Source of the DNA: an uncultured Agathobaculum sp.
GTDB taxonomy: Bacteria > Bacillota > Clostridia > Oscillospirales > Butyricicoccaceae
DNA: 9,581 nucleotides
Assembly: GCA_944380945.1 (NCBI GenBank)
Contig: CALWJG010000054.1
Coordinates: forward strand, 1 to 9,581
Direction of reading: 5' to 3'
Part shown: positions 1 through 5,828 of the stretch, piece by piece
Numbering within the stretch: position 1 is the stretch's first letter
How the letters are laid out: each line of letters begins with the position of its first letter
The notes under the pieces: generated by a model
The model's database searches: none
Told to the model about the DNA's origin: nothing
The model's input: the letters and a program-made list of their open reading frames with translations, nothing else
Made by a program: the position numbers and the translations under genes

Positions 1-878
1 GGCTTGCAGGTGAGCGCCTTGTCGATCTTGCCGGCAAAGCCGGTGAGCGTCTTGCCCGGGCCGATCTCGCACGCGGTGACGAGGCCTGCCGCCATGCCGT
101 TCTGCACGAGCCGGGTCCAGCGCACGGGGGAGATCATATGCTGCTCGAGGTGCGCGGGCAGGTCGGCGCAGTCCAGCACCTCGCCGTCCAGATTGGAGTA
201 GATGTCCATCTTCGGCGCGGAGAAGGTGAAGTCCGACACATAGGCGCGCAGCTCGGCCGCGGCCTTTTCCATCAGCGGGGTGTGGAACGCGCCCGACACC
301 GCCAGCGGGAGCGCGCGCCGCGCGCCGGCCGCCTTGCAGGCCTCGATCGCCTCGTCCAGCGCCTTGCGCTCGCCCGCGATGACCAGCTGGCCGGGGCAGT
401 TGTAGTTGACCGGACGGACCAGACCGCTCTTGACCGCGGCGCAGGCCTGCTCGATCTTGGCGTCGTCCAGACCGAGGATGGCGGCCATGCCGCCGTCGAT
501 CGCGTCCGCCGCCTGCTGCATCAGCTTGCCGCGCATGGATACGATCTTGACGCCGTCCGCGAGCGATACCACGCCCGCCGCGGCGAGCGCGGTGTATTCG
601 CCGAGCGAGAAGCCGGCCGCTGCCTTGAACGTCACGCCCGCCTCGGTAAGCGCCGCGAGCGCGGCCATCGAGTGGGTGAAGATCGCGATCTGGCTGTTTT
701 CCGTGCGCGAAAGCGTCTCCTTATCGCTGTCAAAGCAGAGCTTCGCCACATCCAGACCGGCGCCCTCGCTGGCCTCTTCAAAGACCAGACGGGCGGCCTG
801 CGAATTGTCGTAAAGATCCTTGCCCATGCCCGGCGCCTGCGCGCCCTGACCGGGGAAAAATGCAAAACCGTATTCCAT
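1..878 (-). CDS. fabD: Malonyl-CoA:ACP transacylase FabD, 3' end cut by window
   Basis: FabD transfers malonyl from CoA to the phosphopantetheine arm of ACP, supplying extender units to the cytosolic FAS-II pathway. Reading the minus strand from ATG at 878-876 gives 292 complete codons without a stop, running off the window at base 1; the usual length is about 310, so only some 20 residues are missing. Visible family motifs are PGQGAQ (9-14), the nucleophile elbow GFSLGEY with Ser91, the substrate-carboxylate Arg116 in MRGKLMQ, VNYNCPGQ (157-164), and SGAFHTPLM with catalytic His199. The elbow has Phe90 where many FabDs have His. A strong Shine-Dalgarno GGAGGAA (plus-strand 885-891) lies 6 bases before the start. 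The gene is transcribed away from the rest of the cluster, whereas in streptococcal and clostridial clusters fabD normally sits between fabK and fabG. Identification is firm. Confidence 0.96.
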   Translation of the reverse strand, partial: MEYGFAFFPGQGAQAPGMGKDLYDNSQAARLVFEEASEGAGLDVAKLCFDSDKETLSRTENSQIAIFTHSMAALAALTEAGVTFKAAAGFSLGEYTALAAAGVVSLADGVKIVSMRGKLMQQAADAIDGGMAAILGLDDAKIEQACAAVKSGLVRPVNYNCPGQLVIAGERKALDEAIEACKAAGARRALPLAVSGAFHTPLMEKAAAELRAYVSDFTFSAPKMDIYSNLDGEVLDCADLPAHLEQHMISPVRWTRLVQNGMAAGLVTACEIGPGKTLTGFAGKIDKALTCK

Positions 879-901
879 GCTTCGTTCCTCCAAAAATCAC
901 C

Positions 902-924
902 GTCAAACCTCGGAAAAGGTTGAC
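902..924 (-). repeat. Inverted repeat in fabD leader, overlapping fabH -35 box
   Basis: On the plus strand GTCAAACCT (902-910) and AGGTTGAC (917-924) pair over 8 bp with one bulged A around a 6-base loop. As RNA it would form a hairpin in the predicted fabD leader, 11 bases upstream of the Shine-Dalgarno. As DNA it covers five of six bases of the fabH -35 box (920-925), so it could equally be an operator. No T-run follows on the fabD side, so it is not a simple terminator. The function is inferred only. Confidence 0.45.
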
Positions 925-948
925 ATTTTCATGCCCTTTTATTATAAT
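920..948 (+). promoter_or_regulatory. Sigma-A promoter for fabH operon, fully consensus
   Basis: TTGACA at 920-925 and TATAAT at 943-948 are separated by exactly 17 bp, a perfect match to the housekeeping sigma consensus. Transcription would start near 955, giving a leader of about 72 bases before the fabH start. Its -10 box overlaps the -10 of the opposing fabD promoter, so polymerase should be able to occupy only one at a time. It is the only strong promoter seen for the ten plus-strand genes. Confidence 0.88.
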
Positions 949-969
949 AGTCAAGGATTACTTTGTCAA
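941..969 (-). promoter_or_regulatory. Sigma-A promoter for fabD, fully consensus
   Basis: On the minus strand TTGACA (plus positions 969-964) and TATAAT (946-941) are separated by exactly 17 bp. Transcription would start near 934, giving a leader of about 56 bases. The shared 8-bp palindrome ATTATAAT (941-948) serves as -10 box in both directions, and the two -35 boxes lie at mirror positions about an axis at 944.5. A FabT-like palindrome covers this promoter's -35 box. Confidence 0.88.
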
Positions 970-976
970 TCAAACT
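961..976. promoter_or_regulatory. FabT-like operator candidate
   Basis: The core is TTTG (962-965), five bases, CAAA (971-974). The minus strand reads AGTTTGATTGACAAAG. This resembles, from memory, the FabT operator of streptococci and enterococci, whose core is TTTGATTATCAAA with the same TTTG-N5-CAAA spacing. FabT is a MarR-family repressor of fab clusters that uses acyl-ACP as corepressor. The site covers the fabD -35 box and lies just downstream of the predicted fabH transcription start, so a bound repressor could affect both genes. No fabT gene is in the window and a single match to a short AT-rich palindrome is weak evidence. Confidence 0.45.
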
Positions 977-985
977 GTTGTCGCT

Positions 986-1033
986 TTTCCACGCTTTTGG
1001 GAGAGCGATTTGAACTTTTGGGGAGCGTGGAAA
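986..1033 (+). promoter_or_regulatory. Long-range stem over the fabH start codon
   Basis: TTTCCACGC (986-994) is perfectly complementary to GCGTGGAAA (1025-1033), a 9-bp stem closing a 30-base loop. The 3' arm contains the likely GTG start (1027-1029), and the loop holds the two GGGAG-like sequences that could bind ribosomes. If it forms in the leader RNA it would hide the start codon, so it may control fabH translation. This is inferred from base pairing alone. Confidence 0.4.
994..1027 (+). repeat. Imperfect direct repeat in fabH leader
   Basis: CTTTTGGGAGAGCG (994-1007) recurs as CTTTTGGGGAGCG (1015-1027), offset 21 bp, about two helical turns. A shorter related unit, CGCTTTTCC, sits at 982-990. 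Each copy carries a purine-rich GGGAG or GGGGAG that resembles a Shine-Dalgarno. It could be a small tandem duplication or a paired protein site; the function is unknown. Confidence 0.4.
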
Positions 1034-2016
1034 CAATCAACAGTCAACTGATCGGTACCGGTTCGTGCATACCGGATTTTGTGCTGACCAACGCCATGCT
1101 GGAGCAGCTGGTGGATACCAGCGATGAGTGGATCGTCAAGCGCACGGGCGTGCGCGAGCGCCGCATCGCGAAGAATACCCACACCTGGGAGCTGGCGCTC
1201 GGCGCGGCGCAGGATGCGCTGGCGGATGCGGGCATCTCCGCAGAGGAGCTGGACCTGATTTTGGTGAGCACCTGCACGCCCGATACCAACACGCCGAACA
1301 CCGCGAGCATCCTGCAGGACAAGCTGGGCGCGCGGCAGGTCGGCGCAATGGATGTCAATAACGCCTGCGCGGGCTTTGTCTCCGCGACCGACATCGCGGA
1401 CAGCTACATCAAGTCCGGCAAGGCGAAAACCGTGCTGGTCGTTTCTGCGGAAACGCTGCACCGCATCACAGACTATACCGACCGCTCGACCTGCATCCTG
1501 TTCGGCGACGGCGCGGCCGCCGCGGTCTACCGCGCGACCGAGGATGCAAGCGTCGGCATCCAGTCCACCTTTGTCGCGGCGGACGGCTCGGGCGCGGAGT
1601 ACCTGATGATGGAGGCCCTGCCGGTCGAGGACCCCTTTGCGGACGACCGCACGGTCGACCCCAAGGCGCGCTTCCTCAAGATGCAGGGCGCGGCCGTTGT
1701 GCGCTTTACCGCGCGTGCGGTCCCGCTGGCGATCGACACTGCGCTGCAGCGCGCTGGCGTGCCGGCGGAGGAGATCGACTGGGTCGTGCCGCATCAGGCC
1801 AACCTGCGCATCCTGGACGTGATCGCCAAGCGCTATCACCTGCCCAAGGAAAAGGTTTACGTCAATATGGACCGCTTCGGCAACACCTCTTCGGCCAGCG
1901 TGCCGATCTGTCTGGACGAAATGCGGAAAAAAGGCCTGCTGCATGAGGGGCAGACCATCGTGTGCACCGGGTTCGGCGGCGGCCTGACCTACGGCGCGTT
2001 CGTACTCAAACTGTAA
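1027..2016 (+). CDS. fabH: Beta-ketoacyl-ACP synthase III FabH
   Basis: FabH condenses an acyl-CoA primer with malonyl-ACP, the first carbon-carbon bond of each fatty acid. From GTG at 1027 the product is 329 residues, close to the usual 317-330. Catalytic triad residues are Cys114 in NNACAGF, His256 in VPHQANLRI and Asn286 in FGNTSSAS; DTSDEWIVKRTG (30-41) and the C-terminal GFGGG (315-319) are also typical. The frame stays open back to ATG 877, but that ATG and ATG 931 lie upstream of the predicted transcription start, and family alignment puts the N-terminus just before LIGTGS. GTG 1027 is the nearest usable codon; TTG 1018 is possible, with GGGAGAG (999-1005) 12 bases upstream. The start is therefore uncertain by a few residues, though the identity is not. 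It heads the ten-gene run. Confidence 0.96.
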   Translation: METINSQLIGTGSCIPDFVLTNAMLEQLVDTSDEWIVKRTGVRERRIAKNTHTWELALGAAQDALADAGISAEELDLILVSTCTPDTNTPNTASILQDKLGARQVGAMDVNNACAGFVSATDIADSYIKSGKAKTVLVVSAETLHRITDYTDRSTCILFGDGAAAAVYRATEDASVGIQSTFVAADGSGAEYLMMEALPVEDPFADDRTVDPKARFLKMQGAAVVRFTARAVPLAIDTALQRAGVPAEEIDWVVPHQANLRILDVIAKRYHLPKEKVYVNMDRFGNTSSASVPICLDEMRKKGLLHEGQTIVCTGFGGGLTYGAFVLKL

Positions 2017-2034
2017 GAAGGGAAGCATTCGCAA

Positions 2035-2982
2035 ATGAAAACCAAGATCACTGAATTGCTGGGCATTGAATATCCGATCGTGCAGGGCGCGATGGCGTGG
2101 ATCGCCGAGCACCACCTCGCGGCGGCCGTTTCCAAGGCGGGCGGTCTGGGCATCATCGCGGGCGGCGCAGCGCCGGTCGACTATATCCGCGACGAGATCC
2201 GCAAGGCGCGCGCGATCACGGACAAGCCGCTCGGCATGAACATCATGCTGCTCTCCCCGAACGCGGACGACCTCGCGCAGCTCGCCATCGACGAAAAGAT
2301 CGAGGTGCTGACCACGGGCGCGGGCAATCCGGGCAAATATATGGCGGATTGGAAAAACGCCGGCATCAAGGTCATGCCGGTCGTCGCATCGGTCGCGCTG
2401 GCCAAGCGCATGGCGCGCGCGGGCGCGGATGCGGTCATCGCGGAAGGCATGGAGGGCGGCGGCCACATCGGCGAGCTGACCACGATGCCGCTCGTACCGC
2501 AGGTGGTCGACGCGGTGGACATCCCGGTCATCGCAGCCGGCGGCATCGCGGACGGCCGCGGCATGGCGGCGGCGTTCATGCTGGGCGCCGAGGGCGTGCA
2601 GTGCGGCACCGTGTTCCTCGCGACCGACGAATGCTATATTTCGGACAAGTATAAGGAGCTCGTGCTCAAGGCGAGCGATATTTCTACCGTCGTCACCGGC
2701 CGGCCCTCCGGCCATCCGGTGCGGTCGCTCAAGACCCCGATGGCGCGCAAGTGCCTCGAGCTCGAAAAGATAGGCACCGAGCAGTCGCTCGAGGAGCTGG
2801 AAGCGGCGACCGCGGGCTCGCTGCGCAAGGCCGTGCAGGACGGCAACTACGAGGAGGGCACCTTCATGTCCGGCCAGATCGCGGGCATGCTCAAGGAGCT
2901 GCGCCCGTGCGCGGATGTGCTGCAGAGCATGACCGCCGAGGCGGAGGACCTGCTCAAAAACGCATACAAGCGCTTTGCATAA
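2035..2982 (+). CDS. fabK: FMN-dependent enoyl-ACP reductase II FabK
   Basis: FabK reduces trans-2-enoyl-ACP to acyl-ACP, the last step of each elongation cycle, using FMN and NAD(P)H; it replaces FabI in many Firmicutes. The 315-residue product has the TIM-barrel pattern of the NPD/FabK family: PIVQGAMAW (14-22), AGGLGIIAGG (35-44), EGMEGGGHIG (137-146) with His144 at the same number as the proposed catalytic His of Streptococcus pneumoniae FabK, and the FMN-phosphate segment GGIADGRG (169-176). Nitronate monooxygenases share this fold, but the position between fabH and fabG and the GGGHIGE motif argue for FabK. The start ATG is 18 bases after fabH, preceded by AAGAAGGGAAG. No other enoyl reductase is in the window, so this is the cluster's only visible one. 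Confidence 0.93.
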   Translation: MKTKITELLGIEYPIVQGAMAWIAEHHLAAAVSKAGGLGIIAGGAAPVDYIRDEIRKARAITDKPLGMNIMLLSPNADDLAQLAIDEKIEVLTTGAGNPGKYMADWKNAGIKVMPVVASVALAKRMARAGADAVIAEGMEGGGHIGELTTMPLVPQVVDAVDIPVIAAGGIADGRGMAAAFMLGAEGVQCGTVFLATDECYISDKYKELVLKASDISTVVTGRPSGHPVRSLKTPMARKCLELEKIGTEQSLEELEAATAGSLRKAVQDGNYEEGTFMSGQIAGMLKELRPCADVLQSMTAEAEDLLKNAYKRFA

Positions 2983-2987
2983 GGAGA
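2982..2987 (+). promoter_or_regulatory. Ribosome binding site that sets the fabG start
   Basis: AGGAGA begins on the last base of the fabK stop codon and lies 11 bases before ATG 2999. It rules out the earlier in-frame ATG at 2975, which sits inside fabK and has no such site at a workable distance. Confidence 0.75.
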
Positions 2988-2998
2988 ACGGAAAATTC

Positions 2999-3727
2999 AT
3001 GGGACTTGCAATCGTAACCGGCGGCTCGCGCGGCATCGGCGCGGCCATCTCGGAAAAGCTGGCCGCGGAGGGCCACGATATCATCATCAACTGCGCCTCC
3101 AGCGTGGATAAGGCGGAGGCTGTCGCGGAGAAGTGCCGCGCACACGGCGTCAATGCCGTCCCCATGCAGTGGGACGTCTCCGACCACGCGGCGTGCGACA
3201 AGGCGCTCAAGGAGATCAAGGAAAAGTACGGCGTGCCGGAAATCCTGGTCAACAACGCGGGCATCACCCGCGACGGGCTGATGATCCGCATGAAGGAAGA
3301 GCAGTTTGACGACGTCATCCGCATCAACCTCAAGGGCGCTTACAACATGATGCAGCTGTGCGGCGCGATGATGATGCGCGCGAAGCGGGGCCGCATCGTG
3401 AATATCTCGTCCATTTCGGGCATGGTCGGCAACTTCGGCCAGATCAACTACTGCGCCGCCAAGGCCGGCCTGATCGGCATGACCAAGACCGCGGCCAAGG
3501 AGCTCGGCTCGCGCGGCATCACGGTCAACGCGGTCGCGCCCGGCTTTATCGACACGGATATGACCGCAGGCCTTGCGGACGAGCTCAAGGAGAACGCCAA
3601 AAAGCAGATCGCCCTCGGCCGCTTCGGCAAGCCGGAGGAGATCGCGGGCGTGGTCGCGTTCCTCGCATCGGATGCGGCGAGCTTTGTCACCGGTCAGGTC
3701 ATCGTCGCGGACGGCGGCATGATCTAA
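2999..3727 (+). CDS. fabG: 3-oxoacyl-ACP reductase FabG
   Basis: FabG reduces 3-ketoacyl-ACP to 3-hydroxyacyl-ACP with NADPH. The 242-residue protein is a classical short-chain dehydrogenase: cofactor motif TGGSRGIG (7-14), NNAG (85-88), and the catalytic tetrad Asn110, Ser138, Tyr151 and Lys155 at the same numbers as in E. coli FabG. PGFIDTDMT (181-189) and the C-terminal GGM are also typical. An in-frame ATG at 2975 would add eight residues (MHKENGKF) that overlap fabK and are not family-like, so the ATG at 2999 is preferred. It is separated from fabK by 16 bases, with no trace of the fabD that often sits here in related clusters. It is followed by the cluster's second-largest gap. Confidence 0.96.
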   Translation: MGLAIVTGGSRGIGAAISEKLAAEGHDIIINCASSVDKAEAVAEKCRAHGVNAVPMQWDVSDHAACDKALKEIKEKYGVPEILVNNAGITRDGLMIRMKEEQFDDVIRINLKGAYNMMQLCGAMMMRAKRGRIVNISSISGMVGNFGQINYCAAKAGLIGMTKTAAKELGSRGITVNAVAPGFIDTDMTAGLADELKENAKKQIALGRFGKPEEIAGVVAFLASDAASFVTGQVIVADGGMI

Positions 3728-3751
3728 GACGCCCTTTTGCAGGATACCGGC

Positions 3752-3777
3752 CCGGCAGGACGCGCGCATCCCGCCGG
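3752..3777 (+). repeat. Imperfect hairpin in the fabG-fabF gap
   Basis: CCGGCAGG (3752-3759) pairs with CCCGCCGG (3770-3777) with one mismatch and a 10-base loop. It lies in the 112-bp fabG-fabF gap and no T-run follows, so it is not an intrinsic terminator. It could mark an RNA processing or stabilising site, or be chance in GC-rich DNA. I see no promoter in this gap. Confidence 0.35.
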
Positions 3778-3827
3778 ACGGAACCGCATCACAGCAGTGC
3801 GCGCACCGTATGGAACCTATGGGGAAG

Positions 3828-3832
3828 AGGAG
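3828..3832 (+). promoter_or_regulatory. Ribosome binding site that sets the fabF start
   Basis: AGGAG lies 7 bases before ATG 3840 and so decides for that start over the in-frame ATG at 3810, which would add ten residues not seen in the family. Confidence 0.8.
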
Positions 3833-3839
3833 TTGCAAG

Positions 3840-5069
<1,230 letters not shown>

Positions 5070-5077
5070 CGCAAACT

Positions 5078-5542
5078 ATGGATATCAAGGAACTGAAGGA
5101 CGTCGCGCTCGAGCTGATGGACGCGCTCCGGACCAGCGGTCTGGGCGAGGTCGAGCTCGAGCTGGACGACGCGAAGATCAAGATCAAATCCGCGCCGCCG
5201 GCGCCGGTCGTGGCCGCTGCGGCGGCGCCGGCGGCGGCAGCCCCGTCTGCGCCCGCCTCGGGCGCGGCAGAGCAGCCCGCAGCGCCGGCAGCGGATGTGC
5301 ATGTCACCGGCACCGAGGTCAAGAGCCCGCTGGTGGGCACGTTCTACTCCGCCCCCTCGCCGGACGCGCCGCCGTTCGTGCTGGTCGGCCAGAAGGTCAA
5401 GGAGGGCGACACCCTGTTCATCATCGAAGCGATGAAGACCATGAACGAGATCAAATCCCCGTGCGACGGCACGGTCGCGCGCATTCTGGCGCAGCCGGGC
5501 GATATGGTCGAGTATAACCAGACGGTCGCGATCATCGAATAA
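5078..5542 (+). CDS. accB: Biotin carboxyl carrier protein AccB of acetyl-CoA carboxylase
   Basis: AccB carries the carboxyl group on biotin between the AccC carboxylase and the AccA-AccD transferase. The 154-residue protein has the usual three parts: an N-terminal helical segment (1-37), an Ala/Pro-rich flexible linker (about 39-72), and a C-terminal biotinyl domain with the modification site EAMKTMNEI, in which Lys120 is biotinylated. The domain also has the thumb-like VKSPLVGTFYSAPSPDAPPF (81-100) of bacterial AccB. It follows fabF by 8 bases and is probably translationally coupled. Its stop codon (5540-5542) lies inside a perfect 14-bp hairpin, and a 286-bp structured gap separates it from fabZ. 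Confidence 0.97.
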   Translation: MDIKELKDVALELMDALRTSGLGEVELELDDAKIKIKSAPPAPVVAAAAAPAAAAPSAPASGAAEQPAAPAADVHVTGTEVKSPLVGTFYSAPSPDAPPFVLVGQKVKEGDTLFIIEAMKTMNEIKSPCDGTVARILAQPGDMVEYNQTVAIIE

Positions 5543-5565
5543 AAGCGCGGGGCGCTTTTATTCGA
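5535..5565. terminator. Hairpin 1: perfect 14-bp stem over the accB stop, possible attenuator
   Basis: TCGAATAAAAGCGC (5535-5548) and GCGCTTTTATTCGA (5552-5565) pair perfectly around a GGG loop. The stem includes the last accB codons and the stop. GCGC followed by TTTTATT resembles an intrinsic terminator, but the T-run is short and lies in the stem, and fabZ onwards has no clear promoter, so partial termination or mRNA processing is likelier than a full stop. A ribosome ending on accB would melt it, which could couple translation to read-through. Confidence 0.5.
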
Positions 5566-5570
5566 GAGAC

Positions 5571-5598
5571 GCCGTTGCCACGCGGAGCGTGGAACGGC
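5571..5598. repeat. Hairpin 2
   Basis: GCCGTT (5571-5576) pairs with AACGGC (5593-5598), and CCACGC (5578-5583) with GCGTGG (5587-5592), around a GGA loop with one bulged G at 5577. The stem totals 12 bp. The tip is CGC-GGA-GCG. No T-run follows. Confidence 0.6.
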
Positions 5599-5606
5599 TA
5601 TTGCGC

Positions 5607-5644
5607 CCAAAGTCACGAAAAATTCTGATTTTTCGCGTCTTTGG
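5607..5644. repeat. Hairpin 3
   Basis: CGAAAAAT (5616-5623) pairs with ATTTTTCG (5628-5635) around a four-base loop, and CCAAAG (5607-5612) with CTTTGG (5639-5644), the two stems being joined by a three-base stretch with two mismatches. Unlike hairpins 1, 2 and 5 it is AT-rich at the tip. Confidence 0.55.
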
Positions 5645-5651
5645 CCTTTGT

Positions 5652-5684
5652 ATAAAAAGCACGGGCAAAGCTCGCGCTTTTTAT
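5652..5684. repeat. Hairpin 4
   Basis: ATAAAAAGC (5652-5660) pairs with GCTTTTTAT (5676-5684), then one A-C mismatch, then CGGGC (5662-5666) with GCTCG (5670-5674, one G-U pair) around an AAA loop. It has a terminator-like GC core and T5 run, but the T-run lies within the stem. It abuts hairpin 5 with no spacer. Confidence 0.55.
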
Positions 5685-5711
5685 GAAAATTGCCGCGGTG
5701 CGGCAATTTTC
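5685..5711. repeat. Hairpin 5: perfect 12-bp stem
   Basis: GAAAATTGCCGC (5685-5696) pairs perfectly with GCGGCAATTTTC (5700-5711) around a GGT loop. The tip is CGC-GGT-GCG, matching hairpins 1 and 2. A T4 run follows the GC core, but the arm is symmetric, so it would look the same to polymerase from either side. Confidence 0.6.
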
Positions 5712-5716
5712 TGTTA

Positions 5717-5760
5717 TATGCTGCGCTGCACGCAGGCACCGGACTGCGGCAAGCTGCATA
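5717..5760. repeat. Hairpin 6, imperfect
   Basis: TATGC (5717-5721) pairs with GCATA (5756-5760), and CGCAG with CTGCG near the tip around an 8-base loop. Two short GC pairs lie between, with small internal loops. It is less perfect than the others and only moderately supported. Confidence 0.4.
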
Positions 5761-5764
5761 AAAA

Positions 5765-5800
5765 CAAGGCGTTTTTGCCGGTATTTTGCAAAAGCCCTTG
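5765..5800. repeat. Hairpin 7, imperfect
   Basis: CAAGGCGTTTTTGC (5765-5778) can pair with GCAAAAGCCCTTG (5788-5800): the end stem CAAGG/CCTTG and the inner TTTTGC/GCAAAA are matched, with a small asymmetric internal loop between. An alternative short fold, AAAAAC/GTTTTT (5760-5776), would compete with it. It ends 28 bases before the fabZ start, leaving the ribosome site free. Confidence 0.4.
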
Positions 5801-5828
5801 TGCCTGACAGGAAAGAGGTATAAGATAT

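Larger units (their letters stand above)
5535..5800. repeat. Tandem array of seven hairpins filling the accB-fabZ gap
   Basis: The 286-bp gap between accB and fabZ carries no credible gene. It holds seven consecutive inverted repeats at 5535-5565, 5571-5598, 5607-5644, 5652-5684, 5685-5711, 5717-5760 and 5765-5800, separated by only 0 to 8 bases. Two stems are perfect (14 and 12 bp). The gap is richer in A+T than the genes around it. Hairpins 1, 2 and 5 share a tip, CGC-GGN-GCG, with different arms. Possible roles are transcription attenuation, mRNA stability or RNase III processing between the accB and fabZ halves of the operon, or a landing site for small palindromic elements. The hairpins are seen directly; the roles are inference. 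Confidence 0.7.

Noticed and set aside
138..923. Plus-strand open frame of 261 codons at the left end
   Set aside because: It is opposite fabD, whose motifs and ribosome site are on the minus strand; the plus frame gives an Arg-rich sequence and runs over the promoters.
877..1026. N-terminal extension of fabH from ATG 877 or ATG 931
   Set aside because: Both starts lie upstream of the predicted transcription start, and FabH proteins begin just before the LIGTGS segment.
2035..2982. Nitronate monooxygenase instead of FabK
   Set aside because: The fold is shared, but the gene sits between fabH and fabG, has His144 in the FabK motif, and no other enoyl reductase is present.
970..3333. Very long minus-strand open frame (787 codons) opposite fabH, fabK and fabG
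   Set aside because: It is the antisense shadow of GC-rich genes: its Arg/His/Ala-rich product has no family motif and the plus strand encodes three well-recognised enzymes.
3810..3839. Earlier fabF start at ATG 3810
   Set aside because: The added ten residues are not family-like, and AGGAG lies at the right distance from ATG 3840.
5552..5565. Hairpin 1 as the strong terminator of the operon
   Set aside because: The T-run is short and inside the stem, and the genes beyond have no clear promoter, so a complete stop here would leave fabZ, acc genes and acpP untranscribed.
5589..5807. Small open frame in the accB-fabZ gap
   Set aside because: It has no ribosome site, crosses five hairpins and has no recognisable protein features.
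5819..5824. TATAAG before fabZ as a -10 box
   Set aside because: Transcription would begin inside the fabZ start region and no -35 is found at 16-18 bp.
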